Below are positions 1-12,357 of a stretch of DNA of 64,000 bases, one piece after another. The translations under genes were made by a program, and so were the position numbers. Origin of the DNA: Rhytidiadelphus loreus (Eukaryota > Streptophyta > Bryopsida > Hypnales > Hylocomiaceae). Each line of letters begins with the position of its first letter. Position 1 is the first letter of the stretch. The notes under the pieces are model-generated. The model was not told the DNA's origin. It saw only the letters and a program-made list of their open reading frames with translations, and searched no databases. The stretch covers positions 75,019,839-75,083,838 of the forward strand of contig OX344761.1 of assembly GCA_947034895.1 (NCBI GenBank), in the 5' to 3' direction.

Positions 1-5
1 CTTGC

Positions 6-1437
6 CTGAGTGGTCGCGGGATTAACAGTGAAGATAACCTCCTGTAGGTTTCCAACGAAGGCGTCAAGAACGAGTGCTCCCACCACCATCACCACACCCA
101 TGATGCTGAAGTTAGGTGAGGTTTGGGCATCTGCAAGTGTAAAAGTCACCAGCCCCAACACCAACATAATTGCAGAAACATATTCCACGACGGAGTAACG
201 CCGCCTCAGTCCAGGTACAAATGCACCCATTATCATAACTGGCAAGACCTGTTCAGTCATCCAATGAGACGTTGAAAAAGACATTTAACACGACATTCAC
301 GTTGTAAACTCGAACGATCAAGAAATTAGGGACGGTTAAAGAAATAGAATGCGTGGAATACACAGATCTAATGTGTATAGTTTGCTCACTAAATAGACAT
401 GTCACATTGTTGGGATCGTTAGCAATGAGCAGAACAAGGCTAGAGCGAATGTCAAGAAAATGTTTAGTTAGTGAGGTACCTTAGTGGATTTGAACATGAT
501 TTGTGCAGGATAATTGAGGAACATTAGAGAACCTTTGGTGAGCCCTTGAGAACCCATCAAGACAGCTGACAGCTTGATGTAGGTCTTCCAGGGGTTGACG
601 ATGTGCTTGGGTCGAAAGCCGTACCACGAAATGAGACTCAAGTAGACGAAGCCTTGAACAAACGTAAAATACCATCCATAGCTGAACACCAAATACGAAT
701 ATCGTCAATCTACCGATTCACAGAAACTGAATCACAAGAATGAAAAACGAAGAAATGCTGTAGGTGCACCAAGTACCACTGACCTGAATTGAAGCCTGTT
801 GTACACATATTCCTGCACCCAGATTCTGAATTAGCAATAGCGGATACGTCAACGACTATACCGCGAATTCCACTAAAGAATCTCCTATGGAAGTTATACC
901 CAGCCAGAAAACATCCAACGAATAAAAGAACTAAGACACGAGACCAATCGCAAAGATCAATTCGTACAAAGGCAACCACCCAGCGAAAACAAGGTCATGT
1001 CAAGAAAAGGGGTCCTCTGTTACACTAAGTCATCAGAAATGTTGCTGCCTATTGGTGCTCTTCTTCGAATGGCATTTGCAGCAGTATGCCAAGAAAGTGA
1101 ACTCAAGCACACATATATGTTAAACTAATATGCAAAAGGTGACAGACACAGCAAGCAAGCTCTCAATCTGGCGGTGCTGCACACCTCTCAGTCAAACACA
1201 AAAATCGTTGCAATTCCTTCCAATGAAGCTGCATAATTCATGGGAGGCCCAAAAGAAGAAGAGCCTCCCCGTCGTCTCCGCCAATTGAAGCTCCTGATGC
1301 ACACTCACCTCACAGACGCCGTTGATCATGTATCCGAAGAAGAATCCTCCTCCGCAGATGAGCAGCTGCATCCACCTGGGCTTGGAGCTCACATTGCAGC
1401 CCAGCAACCAAACGTGATTCTCCTCGGTAGGACCCAT
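6..1437 (-). CDS. Nucleotide-sugar/PAPS transporter family protein (UTR2/UTR4-like, SLC35B type), 5' part
   Basis: Multi-pass Golgi/ER membrane antiporter of the drug/metabolite transporter superfamily. Plant relatives are annotated as UDP-galactose/UDP-glucose transporters UTR2 and UTR4, and the animal relatives SLC35B2/B3 carry PAPS. Exons on the minus strand: 1437-1309, 812-784 (29-nt microexon encoding EYVYNRLQF), 681-480 and 248-6. The phases join cleanly to give about 200 residues. Family landmarks in order are [83 protein letters not shown] and [12 protein letters not shown]. The start at 1437 is the first ATG before the conserved block and gives the usual short N-terminus. Exon 4 is exactly 81 codons and ends CAG followed by GCAAG, so the next intron probably has a GC donor. 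The remaining helices lie outside the window. The transported substrate cannot be told from sequence. Confidence 0.9.
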
Positions 1438-2520
1438 CGTCCTCCTTCCCTCCCACTATGACCACACTCGCTCTCCAACAGGGCAATTGAAGCTTGCTGC
1501 CACTGATCTCCGTTTCCAAGTCTTATTTAATTCATGGAGATAGGGCTCACCACATCCCTGAAGTGCAATTTATTCTCTCAGTTACTTGTACTCGTCCACC
1601 CCTTGCGGCTTCTCTTCTGCGGCCACCCAACCCTAACAACCCCCTGACCCTCACCAACGCGCCTTCATTCAAAGTCTCCACCGCCAAGATCACAACCCGT
1701 CGAAACTATCGACATCCATCTCCCAACGGACAATGCCTCATCAAGAACCGCCCTACTCCCAATGCCAGTCCAACAAAAGTAACTCCCCCCATGTCCAACC
1801 AACGCCGCTGCCAATTGTCCGTCTCTGCCCCCAGGACCCTACCTCCCCTCCCCAACGTGGCTGCAATTGCGTCCTCCCAGCGAACCCAGCATCGGACCCC
1901 TTCCCATGAGACCCCAAATGATAAATCCCATGTCGTCCCACGTCGTCCGCTCATGAAGAAAGAAGCACGTGATCCCCCCCAAGTGGCCCCCTAGCCCGCA
2001 GAAACAGAAAGCCACGACGAGTATCCCCAGTTATGAGGTCTTGTTGAGTCCATCCATGCAGATGTGGGTTCGAAGACAGTGTGCGTGATGATGGACCTTG
2101 GAGAAGGCAGGAGCAGCACGCTTTCTTTCTGTTCTGCGAGAGGGGAGGGTGGGTGGAGGGGCGTCAGTGGGCAACTGCGTACGGAAGGCGTGTTGGGATG
2201 CGCTTGCTTGCTTGCCCTGCGGCCTGCTGCGACTGGACTTGGCTTCTCCTGTCAGGAAGGTCTTGTGGGATGAGATTCTGGGCGTCCCCCGGCCCTGCTG
2301 CAGGACAAATGCAGTCTAATAAGTCAGCAGCGGCGCAGCTATGGCGGCATCATCAGCGCCGAGTCTGCGCCATCTCCTGCAATGATGTCCGCATGCTGCT
2401 GCCAGGCGGTTTCATCATTCGACAGGCATCATCCACGCCAGACGCCGCCCCCACCTCGCAGGCAGGCCCACATTCCAAGCAGCGCGCTGGCTCAAGGAAG
2501 AAGTGAGCACGAGGGAGAGA
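1438..2520. promoter_or_regulatory. 5' flank of the transporter gene, no protein gene seen
   Basis: This GC-richer stretch upstream of the transporter start is probably its 5' UTR and promoter. Open frames exist on both strands, but the long plus-strand one begins only with a TTG codon, is Pro/Thr/Arg-rich and low-complexity, and matches no family I know. I see no splice-consistent gene. Confidence 0.4.
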
Positions 2521-2856
2521 GTTGGGTTGGCTGCTTGGTCCGCATGGGGCTCATTTTTTTAATTAGGTTTCTATTTTTTCAAGGATTAGCAAATTGTATT
2601 CTTTTGACAAAGTATGGATTCGTTGTGAATTTTGGAAGAACTTTTGAAGAATGTTGGTTGAGTCTTTTGTCCAAAGTAATCCAACGTAAGAGTTTGCGTG
2701 TAATGGATTTTTGGAGGTAAAGGTGGGCTTTGCATGGGTGTACAAAGCATATACAACCCACCCATTGGCAAGCCTGTCCTTATTATAGATTGGAGGTATG
2801 TGGGCTCACCAATTCTCATGGCCAACTACAACACTTAATATACACCCTAGCACATA

Positions 2857-3072
2857 CACTATAAGAAACCCGTGTTTTAGTTGGCGTTTTGTAATTTTTT
2901 TAGACAGATTGTAGGTAACGTCGAGAAAAACAACTTGTGTTTTTTCACATCCAATATAGCATCTGAATGTCAACTTGGACATGAAAAAACACAAGTTATT
3001 TTTTCCAACGTCACCTAAAATCTGTTTGAAAAAATTACAAAACGCTAACTAAAACGCAGGTTTCTTATAGTG
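2857..3072. mobile_element. Palindromic CACTA-ended MITE (216 bp)
   Basis: The element starts CACTATAAGAAACC and ends with the inverse GGTTTCTTATAGTG. The two halves are inverted copies of each other (2857-2968 against 2976-3072) round a short centre, so the whole element folds into a hairpin. Plant En/Spm (CACTA) ends typically read CACTACAAGAAA. There is no 3-bp target duplication; only TA is shared by the two flanks. A half copy lies at 29744-29855. It has no coding capacity. Confidence 0.75.
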
Positions 3073-3075
3073 TAA

Positions 3076-4689
3076 AATAAAGTAACATCTCTGCAATGCT
3101 CATCTAAAAATAATAGTCATAGTATTTTCTTACATGATGACAATGTTGAGTTTTTTGAAATAAAAACTTTTTGTGATGTTTTTGTACCTAGTATGATCAC
3201 TAAGTTATTCCATTTATTACTTTTAGTGACATTTGGGGTGTCCCCTCAATTGAAGTTGTTTAATTTATATCATGGTTCTACTTGGAAGGGTGGTGCCAAC
3301 GGAGAGTTATTTGGATTCACTTGTTGGCATCTACTTCCCTATTTGTTGACACCCATATTCACCCAGTGGTGTCTTCACTCATTAGCGTCATAGTTGTTAG
3401 CACCTATTTTTTACATGTTGGCATCTACAATCTATTCATTCAATCATGTTCATATTTCAATATGGAGGTCTACCACAAAAGGACTCTATTGTTTTGTAAT
3501 TCCATCTACAATAGTAAATCATAAATGTCCAATAATGTAGGCTTACTATTCCAAATTTTTAAATATAAAACCTTAAAACCCATATTTATTCAAACTATTA
3601 TCCATCCTATCTTTCTAATCATGTTTAACAATCAAGTCCAATGACTAAACCCTATCTAATGTGATAGCTATGTAGATCAATACATATAATATTTTGATAG
3701 AGTCTAGTTTCTTATTCTTAACCCCTAAAGCCCTAAACTATGTTTTTTGGCAACATAGTGATTTTGGAAAGTTCATGACATATGGAATTTTAATTTTTTT
3801 TCTTGAAATTTTCATAAAACATGTGCCCAAGGAATAGTTTTAAAGCCTAGAAATTTTTATAACTTTTGACTATGTGGTTAAAAAGTTGTTGTATGATATG
3901 TAGTTTTCATTGCTCAATGGGCAACCTAGATAGCTTAAGAAAACTTTTTTTTAAATCACATTTTAAAAAAATAAAAAGTTGAAATCAGGTTTCTATATTT
4001 ATATATATAGTAAAAAACTATTAGGGATTAATCTTAATTTTAGCCATAAAATTTATTTTTTGTGAATGTGAATTTGAATTCACCAATGAAATGCAATTTA
4101 TCAAGTTCAATTTCTACTCCAAATAATATGGAAATTTTCAAAATTCATAAAAAATTTCAATATTTTTCAATTTTCAATATTTAATTGCAATTTGAACTTT
4201 AGAACTAAAACTATGGTCTATTGCTTTTATAGGTTTTAGAAAGATACAATAACTTGATTTGGATTAAGATGTTCTCTACTATAATATAGACCAATACACC
4301 TATTGGGAAAAAATTCAGAATTTTGTATACGACATGACTTCTTTTTTTTCACTTTTTATTGAAAAATTCATCAATACTTAAATTTTCAAGTTTCTTTCCT
4401 TTTTCACCTTCTTCCTATCATAAGAACCATATATTACCATATTTAGGAAGACTTTTGACTCTCTCTCCACCTTTCAATGTGTGAACCCTTAAATTAGATT
4501 TTTGCATATTTTTGCTTATATCTTTGTATGAATATATTATTTACCTCAATTTCACCACATTGGTTATACAAAAATATCATGTTTTAAAGATTCAAGAATT
4601 ACTTGGGATGAATGAGAAGGTATATGTACAAATCATTGTTATAAAGTAATTTTTTCATCGTTTAGAATATGGATGCATGTTGAAGTGCT
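3076..4689. other. AT-rich intergenic DNA with a decayed repeat
   Basis: I see no gene here. A sequence beginning TTAACCCCTAAAGCCC at 3718 resembles the left end of the dispersed TTAACCCCTAAA family described at 13159 and 23158. Its other end is not clear. The rest is A/T homopolymer-rich sequence with stop codons in all frames. Confidence 0.4.
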
Positions 4690-5215
4690 TAGGATTACCC
4701 TACTACCATTGGTAAATAATGTTAGGTTTGAGGCCTCATATGCATTTGCATTTTAATTCCATGCAATTGGAATCCCTTGTAAAAAGAAGACATCTTCCAA
4801 TTGTTCCAAGGCCAAGGAATTGGATTGGGTGAGGAGGCCTTCACAACCATGGCCTTTTTGATGACTAGGCCATCACATTTTTATTGGCTCTTGACCAAAA
4901 GGAAGGAGACAATGCATTGACAAAAAGTCAACATTTTCTAAAAAGTGCCAAAGTGGTGATATAAAATGTTATAGTGCTGCCCCAAATTTGAACATTCATC
5001 CACATATTGGAGAGAAAATATCATATTAGCATACATCACATGTCTATAATTTGGTTTTCATTCACAATCTGTCAATTTCATCCCAGATTTTTTTTAATTG
5101 AAATTTTTGGCAATTTCATCCATTTTTTCATAGGCATTTTTCTGCCATTTTGGAGCCAGATTATTTTTTCTAGTGCAAGATTGCACCAGAAAGCCAAAAA
5201 AAAGCCCTGATTTAC
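4690..5215. repeat. Dispersed repeat family B, copy 1
   Basis: Segments about 'gccaaagtggtgatataaaa', 'cattcatccacatattgg' and 'tttcatcccagatt' reappear in inverse orientation at 63395-63720, and part again at 22590-22735. No open frame is conserved between the copies, so it looks like non-autonomous repetitive DNA. Its boundaries are approximate. Confidence 0.55.
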
Positions 5216-5577
5216 ATGTAACTTATCTTACTACAGTATCGTAGCACATGTCATGCAGCAATTCAAATTTCATGTTTCTGTGAAAGTCATGTGTCACAAA
5301 ATTGTTGCTGGGAACATATGTAAAAGCTGATGTGGATGGAAAATCTAAATCCATGAATACGGCATTCCAACGCTTTAATTTGCTCTACGCAAAATTTGGA
5401 ATAGATCTACCTCCTATGACCAACTAACACCAGCAGCAATACCAAGCTGACAGTTGAATTCCTGTTCAGTGTAGAGCTCAGCCAAAAATTGATCCCAAAT
5501 TCCAAAACAATTGGGATAAAAAACAGACAAATTCTGCTATCAAGGAAACATGCCACCCGCAGAGCACTGTTTTATAC
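5216..5577. other. 3' flank of the CEP120-like gene
   Basis: This lies between repeat B1 and the stop codon of the CEP120-like gene. It probably holds that gene's 3' UTR. I see nothing else. Confidence 0.4.
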
Positions 5578-8500
5578 TTAATTAAAGGCACTAGTCATTA
5601 ACATCTGGATCTCCTGGTCTAATCCTTTGATGACGCGATCACCTGCATTATAGACTCCCGTTCCAAGTAAATAAGCTCTCTGCTTCTGAAGTTTCTCAAG
5701 CTTACTTTTGTTTGCTTTTGAAATCAGCTCAAAGTCGAGAGAAGTAGAGTTTCTGTGTCCAAAACCACCGTGATAGGGCTTCGTGATTGCACCACTTTGT
5801 TCAGTAGGGACTTGAATCTGTTGCGTGGACCAGAGAGTATTGGGAGCAGGTTCTCCGTGCTTCAATATATCTGACGAATCCTGCAAGAACAAGCAGTCAC
5901 TACCGTTACGAATTAGTATCTGTAATGCATAAAACCACCTTCCACGTCCGACAAATTTGTGAGTCCTGTCGTTGTCAATGCAGCCTATCCTCAAATTCAG
6001 AAGTGACATGAATTGACAGATAATAACATTAATATTTCTGCAATGCAAATGTTAATCTTCTTAAGTGCCTGAACTGCAAATATAAAATTCACTTAGGTAT
6101 CTTATGAATAATTACAGTAACATCTAAATGTAGAACATGATTTCTTGTTATTATTGGTTTATTTGGTTACCGTCTTGAAGCCACTCCTAGTGGCCACTTT
6201 GGGCCATTTAAGCACTTGTGGGTTATGAGCACGTGCACTAGTTCTAAAATGACAAGGTTAGCAGTTTGCAGTGGGCGGAACAAAATTAGAACCTAGAACA
6301 CACCTGAAATATTTGGAGACCAGATGGCGGTTGTGCTCCATCCTTGCACTTGGCAACTCCAGGCAGAGCAAGACCACTCCTCCTTGCAGGAGATGAAGAT
6401 TGGTGAATGACAGTGGGATTCAGTCTCCTCGGAGAGATCTCATACTCCTGCGGTGCAGTCAATGCTTTTTGTTCCCGGAGCTGAAGAAGGCTTAGCTGCT
6501 TCTTGAGGCTTTGCAGCTCCAACCGATCCTCTCTTGCCTTCTGGCACTGGGATTTCACAATGGCAGCAACGGCTCGCGACTCCAGTCGAAACTTGTCTTC
6601 AGTAGCCTGGTGCCGCTGAACCTCCCGTACACGATGTAACTTAGCCAGTTCCTTCGCCATCTTCATCACCTGAGGATTTACAAAGGATTAGTGTTCAATT
6701 GGCCTCGGTCTAAGACCAACAACAACCATGTTGCAGATTCATCAGAACAGAACTCATCATCGACACTCAACACAAATGACGTACCTGGGATTTATAATCA
6801 TCTCTAGAATGGATCGCTAGCTCACATTTCCGCTCCAGATTGCAACACTGCTGTTTCAGGCCAAAGATCTGCCCCAAAAGGTCAGACTCCTTGGTATTTC
6901 TTAATGCAGATTTATAGTCTTGAAACTGTTTCTCCAGATTTGCTAGTGAGCCATTCGAGGTTGCCAACCTCTGCTCAAGCACTCCATACTGCTCTTGCAA
7001 AGAAGTGAGCTTGCTCCGCTCAAGCTCCAGACGATGCTCGCATTCAGCCTCCAACCTCTTAACTGCAACCTGGCAGAAGCACCATAAAAATACTCTAATT
7101 GATATGCGCCCTAATTTGTGACATCTAGCAACAAAGACATAGTCTTTGAGCATGGTGAACAGGTTAGTCCTCTAATTATGATATGAGTGGGTATTCTAAA
7201 TTGAGTAAACAAAATTGGTTCTTGAGCTTCAGTGTCTTGCAGGAAGTCGATAATTCAGCATGTACAGCTCTTCAAGCATGAAACCTGAGCATCAGAAGTG
7301 CGATTTGCATATGCTCGTTCCAATGCTTCTTTACGACTTTCGACACCTTCTTCTGCAACATTTACACTTCTCTCTCGTTTTTCCAACTTAGAAAGCGTTG
7401 CCCTGTTGCGTCAAAAAAATTCTAGATTGCCGTTAAATTCAAAAACCAGGGCATCAAAAGTAAGTCTGGTCTATTATAAGGAACAAAGGTTTTAGTGACA
7501 AATTTGGTGTTCATATTTTCTTACCTCGAATCAGCCAGATACACGATAAGAGACTTGCACAAGAGATAGATCCCTACCGTAACTTGGCCTCCAGCTCAGC
7601 TTGCACTACTTGGAAATTGCGCATTTCAGCAACACGTTGGTTCTCTTTTTTCCTCCAGTCTGCTTCAAGTTCACTCATCCTAGCTGCTTCCCGCTGTTTC
7701 AAATCCTCGAGCCATCTAGCTTCCTCTGATCTTCGCCACATCTCAAACTCCCATGCCATCTCGTATTCTGGTAGTCTGCGAATATCTTCATCGCTCGCCC
7801 CATCTCTGGTCTTTATATGTCCATCAGCATCACTCATTGAAGGACCCTTCTTTGGAGATGTAGTTTTCCAACTAGCGGATACGCTCTTCCTTCTTTTATT
7901 ACAAGGAGTCTCACTACTACTATTCAATGCCTGCATCAGCACTTCCCCTGGCTCTGCCTCACCTAGATTCTGCACAGTGTCTGGCTCTCCTTTCATATGG
8001 CTACAATCAGCAGAAAACAAGACATTGCGTTTTGCAGCAGCAATGTCATCTGATCGTGGCTGCCGGGCAGGACCAGGAGATGCTCCTATCCTGAATTTTA
8101 CAGGCTCGGTGCTAACCACAGCACCAATGTCTTCAATAGCGAGAACAACTCGTAGTGATCCAATTTTTACCTGCATTTCAAGATATATCTCAGCTTTAAG
8201 AGAACCAAATTTTACTCCAGCACCGGGAAAAAATTACCTTGGCAGGAAAAAAGCTGTCAAGGATTCATTGTAAAGGATTAGCAATGTGGCTAAAGACTCG
8301 GCAACAAAGAATTCACGGTGATAGATCAGCATGCTCACGTCTTCAACCTTTCCTCCAACAGTACCAGGACCCTGCACGGAGGCATATCCATCTATCACTG
8401 GTTGCTTCATGAGAAGCTTCATAGGTAAATTGGCGACACCAAGTACAGAATCTGCTGCATATCTGCAAATGCAGCCATAAAACAGTACTTCTCCGATCTT

Positions 8501-9483
8501 TAAGAATCAAACACTACTAATTTCGAGGATTCAAACGAAAAGGGAAGAAGAAACAGGCATAATATCTTACTTGTCTCGATGAAGAATATAAGCTTTAACC
8601 TCGGGTCCTAACGCCAGCATTGCAGCCATGGCAATTGGTGAAGCCGGAAGTTTCAATGTAACGTAACTGTGAAGCCACAATGTGATCATCCAGCAACCCC
8701 CACACCCAGCCATCATCAATCAGCCCATCTTTCTTTGCTTTTGCGGAGAAACCTCTGTCTGGATAGTCCCACCCAAGAACGATCCTCCATACAATCAACA
8801 CTGCTACATGTTTTCGACCCTTCAAAGTAGGAAAGCTGCTTTGAAGAGCACAAGTTCCATCAAATATCTCATATAGAAATAAAGTAAAGAAGTCACTAAA
8901 TATTAAGGGGACGCATTTACACAAAGGACATATAAACTCTATTTTTTAGCACAGTACATAAAGGAAGGCATCTCAAAAATTTGTTGTGATTAAGCAACAC
9001 AACCCCTTGCATACTGATGGTGAGCAAGGGATGCTCAGCAAGAGACCAAGGTCATTTACCGGAAGAACCCACTTCCTGCACGGTACCCATTCATTCCAAC
9101 ATACACGAGGAAGAATGGCAGAACGTATGACAGACGCGAGAGATGGAATGCAGAAGAGCAGATCACGGTCTCCAAGAACGGGCTTACCCATTGGAAATAT
9201 TGACTTCAGTACTGCGCTCAACAAGCACAGGAGGGTGAGTCCGCAGCGACGCCGTAATCTTCGAGGGCAGATCACTCGCCTCCACGGCAGCTCGCACGAT
9301 CTCCGGCAGCACGACTCGCACAAACAAATTAACGGAACGCATGGGCAAGTGCTGGGTGGCTTTGAAGCTGCAAACATTGATGCTGATGCAAAACAATCGC
9401 GCCTCTTCTTCCTCGCTCGTTATTTCCTTTCCCTCCCCTTCACTGCCGCTCGAGTTCCCGTTGTTGGATTCCCATCCCCTCAT
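5578..9483 (-). CDS. CEP120: CEP120/UNI2-like centriole and basal-body protein
   Basis: CEP120 (UNI2 in Chlamydomonas) acts in centriole elongation and basal-body maturation. Exons: 9483-9188, 8666-8571, 8462-8339, 8170-7578, 7402-7285, 7069-6785, 6669-6304, 5880-5578. The phases join without a break to 726 residues. N-terminal part: a C2-like domain, from RLFCISINVCSF through YILHRDKYAADSVLGVANLP to IGSLRVVLAIEDIG, which corresponds to the last C2 domain of animal CEP120. Next comes a basic, Ser-rich linker, then MAWEFEMWRRSEEARWLEDL, which opens a long coiled coil. The C-terminal signature is LLGTGVYNAGDRVIKGLDQE (animal form: TGVYNHEDRII). Animal proteins near 1000 residues carry additional N-terminal C2 domains, and I find no exons for these in the 1 kb upstream. 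The start at 9483 is the first usable in-frame ATG but is uncertain. A gene of this kind implies motile sperm. Confidence 0.85.
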
Positions 9484-10522
9484 TTTCAATAGTGTAAACC
9501 CACACGAAGCACTCACTAGTTCAGTCTTCAAAGAACGGACTTCCTTGTAACCTACAACCCTCGTTTCACGACGTTGTCGTTCACAGCAATTGGCATCGCG
9601 CCATTGAACGTGTTAGTATCTTGAGCGAGTTAGGATACGTCCTTGGGTTTGACAAGAGCAAAGAAACCGCCATGGAAGGTGCTCGGACGGACCGGAGAAA
9701 TTCTACTCTCGGATGGAACTGAAGTCGCATGTGTACAAGCTCGTGGAAAGAAAGCGGCCAACCTTGCGCTTCTTCCCCATGGCACTCAAACCCTAACAAA
9801 ACCTCATGCTCATGAAACTACCAATGCCCATTCAAAGTCTCCATTGACTACTACTCGCAATAAAAACATTCTCAACATGACGACTCCGTCATACTTATCG
9901 ACATCTGTATCCCGAGATTATGCTTGTTCTTTCTTCATAATAAAAACCAACACTGAGTATCTGCGACGGGCAATGCCTTGAAGAACCCACGATGTCAGGC
10001 TTTAGCAACCCTGCGTGTGAGTAGAAGTTCAAGCACTGAGTCTATCTTTAACTCTTCTCTGATTCTGTGGCCTGAGTGATTGCGTGGGGCCGGGCATGCA
10101 CACAATAATACTGAGCTCTGTACGAATGCATGCAGTGCTTGAGAAGCATTCTCTCACTGCACCTGCATATTATCACTTATTCAGTTTGACTTCACAAAGT
10201 AATTCACTCGTTTGATAGGCATCGATAAGGACCAATTTATCAACTCCTTGAACAAACGCTCTGAATATCTTCTTTGACTCAAAACATCTGCGCATAACTG
10301 GTCTTACAAATTTTTGTTGCAAATCACAGACTGGTGTCTCAAGAAAGTAGCGAAGTCACTCCACGTTGCATAGTGCACAGAAAAAAATGTCCTAACAATG
10401 GGGCCCAATGGTGATACTTCTGCTCATACCACCCTCAAGCTCAACTAAGAACATCCGCAGAAGAAGGCTCACTGTAACTGAAATTACACTAAGACAAGCT
10501 CCTAAAAGTACCTCTTGGGAAC
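9484..10522. other. Short intergenic region between CEP120-like and cyclophilin genes
   Basis: Contains the CEP120-like promoter/5' UTR and, at the far end, the cyclophilin 3' UTR. A minus-strand AGGGTTT (telobox-like) at about 9786-9792 precedes an ATG that opens only a 25-codon frame. I looked for exons of an N-terminal C2 domain and saw none. Confidence 0.4.
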
Positions 10523-12357
10523 CTACAACTCGCCAGAAGCAGCAATGACACACTTCTTCTTAGGATTGTCCCTTCGATCAGTGTCTAGACCCTCAATTTT
10601 CTTCACCACGTCCATACCTTCAATCACTTGTCCGAATACAACATGTCGCCCATCAAGCCATGGGGTCTGCAAGGAAACAAAACAAAACTTCGTCAGGAAG
10701 ACTAAAGAAATCGTTCTATTGTCAAAAGCAGACCATCCAGAAACCCAAGCACTGACATGAGCTGAAGTAAGCCAGAACTCCAGTCAATGTTCCCCACTGA
10801 CTCCCAAATACACAAACATCCAATTCAAACATTACAGAATGAGGATTCAGATTAGAACATGAATTTTTCTTCTTCGCCACCACCCTTGAAACAGACGTTA
10901 TCGAGTTGCAAAATTAAGGTATAGAAGTAATTCTCCCTTGGTGTACCTCTACAGTGCAAAGGAAAAACTGGCTTCCGTTGGTGTTAGGCCCAGCATTTGC
11001 CATACTCAAAATTCCTTCACCGGTATGCTTCACTGAACATCAAATCCACAAATCGGTCAAATGAAATCAATTCTGCTTCAACGGAGGTCAACAGTGAAGA
11101 ATGGAAGGCAAACTACAAACTATACTGAAACAACTTACACTTAAAGTTCTCATCCTTGAACTTGTTGCCGTAGATACTGTATCCACCAGTGCCCTGCATA
11201 CAAATATCCAAGAAGGGTTAAAAGGAGTCCAGGAGAGCGGGCTTCATTTGTACATGCTAACCACAACTACAGGTAAACACTCGTCTAAAAAGGCACATCA
11301 TGTGCTTCACCCTGATACATTTCCAGAAGAGAAAAAATAAATAAATAAATTGGGACAAAGAAAACTAAATGAGCGAGGACCAGCAACAGACATTGCCCTT
11401 GTCAAAATCACCACCCTGGATCATGAACTGCTTGATAACGCGATGGAAAGCCGAACCCTTGTACCCGAACCCCTTCTCACCTGGAAAACAGCATTGAAAT
11501 AATGCGTATCATCAAAACTTGGACGTCACAGCAAAACCAATGGATGAATGACGGTGGATATCAACAACTGGAATGCAAAAGATTAGAACTTGATGAATCA
11601 CACAAAGCAAGGTCATGAAGTCCACTCCATTTGAAATTCTGTATGCCGGCGTGCCAACGACACCATTGCATTATTGACTGGGTTCCTGATTATATTCTTG
11701 ATACAAATAATGCAGACAAAAGACACCCAGACTCTGCGGCCAGATGCTCGAACACAAGATGCTGCAGAACAGTAACTAGAATCGTCAGGAGAATGAAGAG
11801 CATAAAACCTGTGCAAAGAGCACGAAAATTCTCGGCCGTTTTCGGAACGTCATCACCGAAAAGTCCCAGAACAACACGACCCGCTGGCTTGCCATCAATC
11901 GTGATATCAAAATAACATTTCTTCGTCACCTTAGCTTGAGTCTTCACTTCAGACTGCCCAGCACATCGCCTGTCAGAATCTCCACACTAGAAAACGTGGC
12001 ATTCCTAGAAGAGTCCATCCCGTAATTGAATCAGGACGTCGGTCCCCAAAGTCCAGTCCCGAAGAAACCAACAAACCCAACATGGAAATGTAAGTCCAGG
12101 CACACCTGCGCGGCTCGAACGGCGAACGGCTTCCTGCTGACAGACGATGCTGGCGACGAATCCAGACGCAATTGCTTGCAAGAAGTGCCGAAGCTGCTGG
12201 AGGAGAATCCGAAAGTGGCATGTCGCCGGCCACTCCCAGCAACCGAGTTACAGACGGAGGAGCCCACTTCGCCATTGCTCCTCGGCAGCGAAGAAGACCA
12301 CCCTTGGGAAGCAACATTGCCCTGCAGACGAAATGGGTTAGTCTCTGCCAGATTCAT
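10523..12357 (-). CDS. Cyclophilin-type peptidyl-prolyl isomerase, probably plastid-targeted
   Basis: Catalyses cis-trans isomerisation of Xaa-Pro bonds. Exons: 12357-12106, 11953-11809, 11480-11392, 11193-11139, 11032-10947, 10666-10523; together 256 residues in frame. The first 84 residues are Ser/Ala/Arg-rich without acidic clusters and end FAVRAAQ just before [20 protein letters not shown], which is typical of a chloroplast transit peptide. The catalytic core is complete: [15 protein letters not shown] (active-site FHR), [20 protein letters not shown] (Gln and Phe of the pocket) and the Trp/His of [18 protein letters not shown]. The GYKGSAFHR and GTGGYSIYG forms resemble plant CYP20-2/CYP20-3, but an ER cyclophilin cannot be fully excluded. 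The start is uncertain: a 30-codon frame beginning MAACTAIVV at 12444 ends in a TGA that overlaps the chosen ATG. Confidence 0.9.

Noticed and set aside
1494..1994. 166-codon plus-strand open frame upstream of the transporter gene
   Set aside because: Starts with TTG, no early ATG, composition biased to Pro/Thr/Arg/Ser, no recognisable domain, and it overlaps the likely 5' UTR/promoter of the minus-strand transporter.
7584..8273. 229-codon plus-strand open frame
   Set aside because: Lies antisense to the largest CEP120-like exon (8170-7578), whose minus-strand frame matches a known family.
8237..8338. Extension of CEP120-like exon 3 to the GTAATT donor at 8237-8236
   Set aside because: That junction leaves the wrong phase for the next exon (it would create a stop). 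The GTGAGC donor at 8338-8337 joins in frame and aligns with the family.
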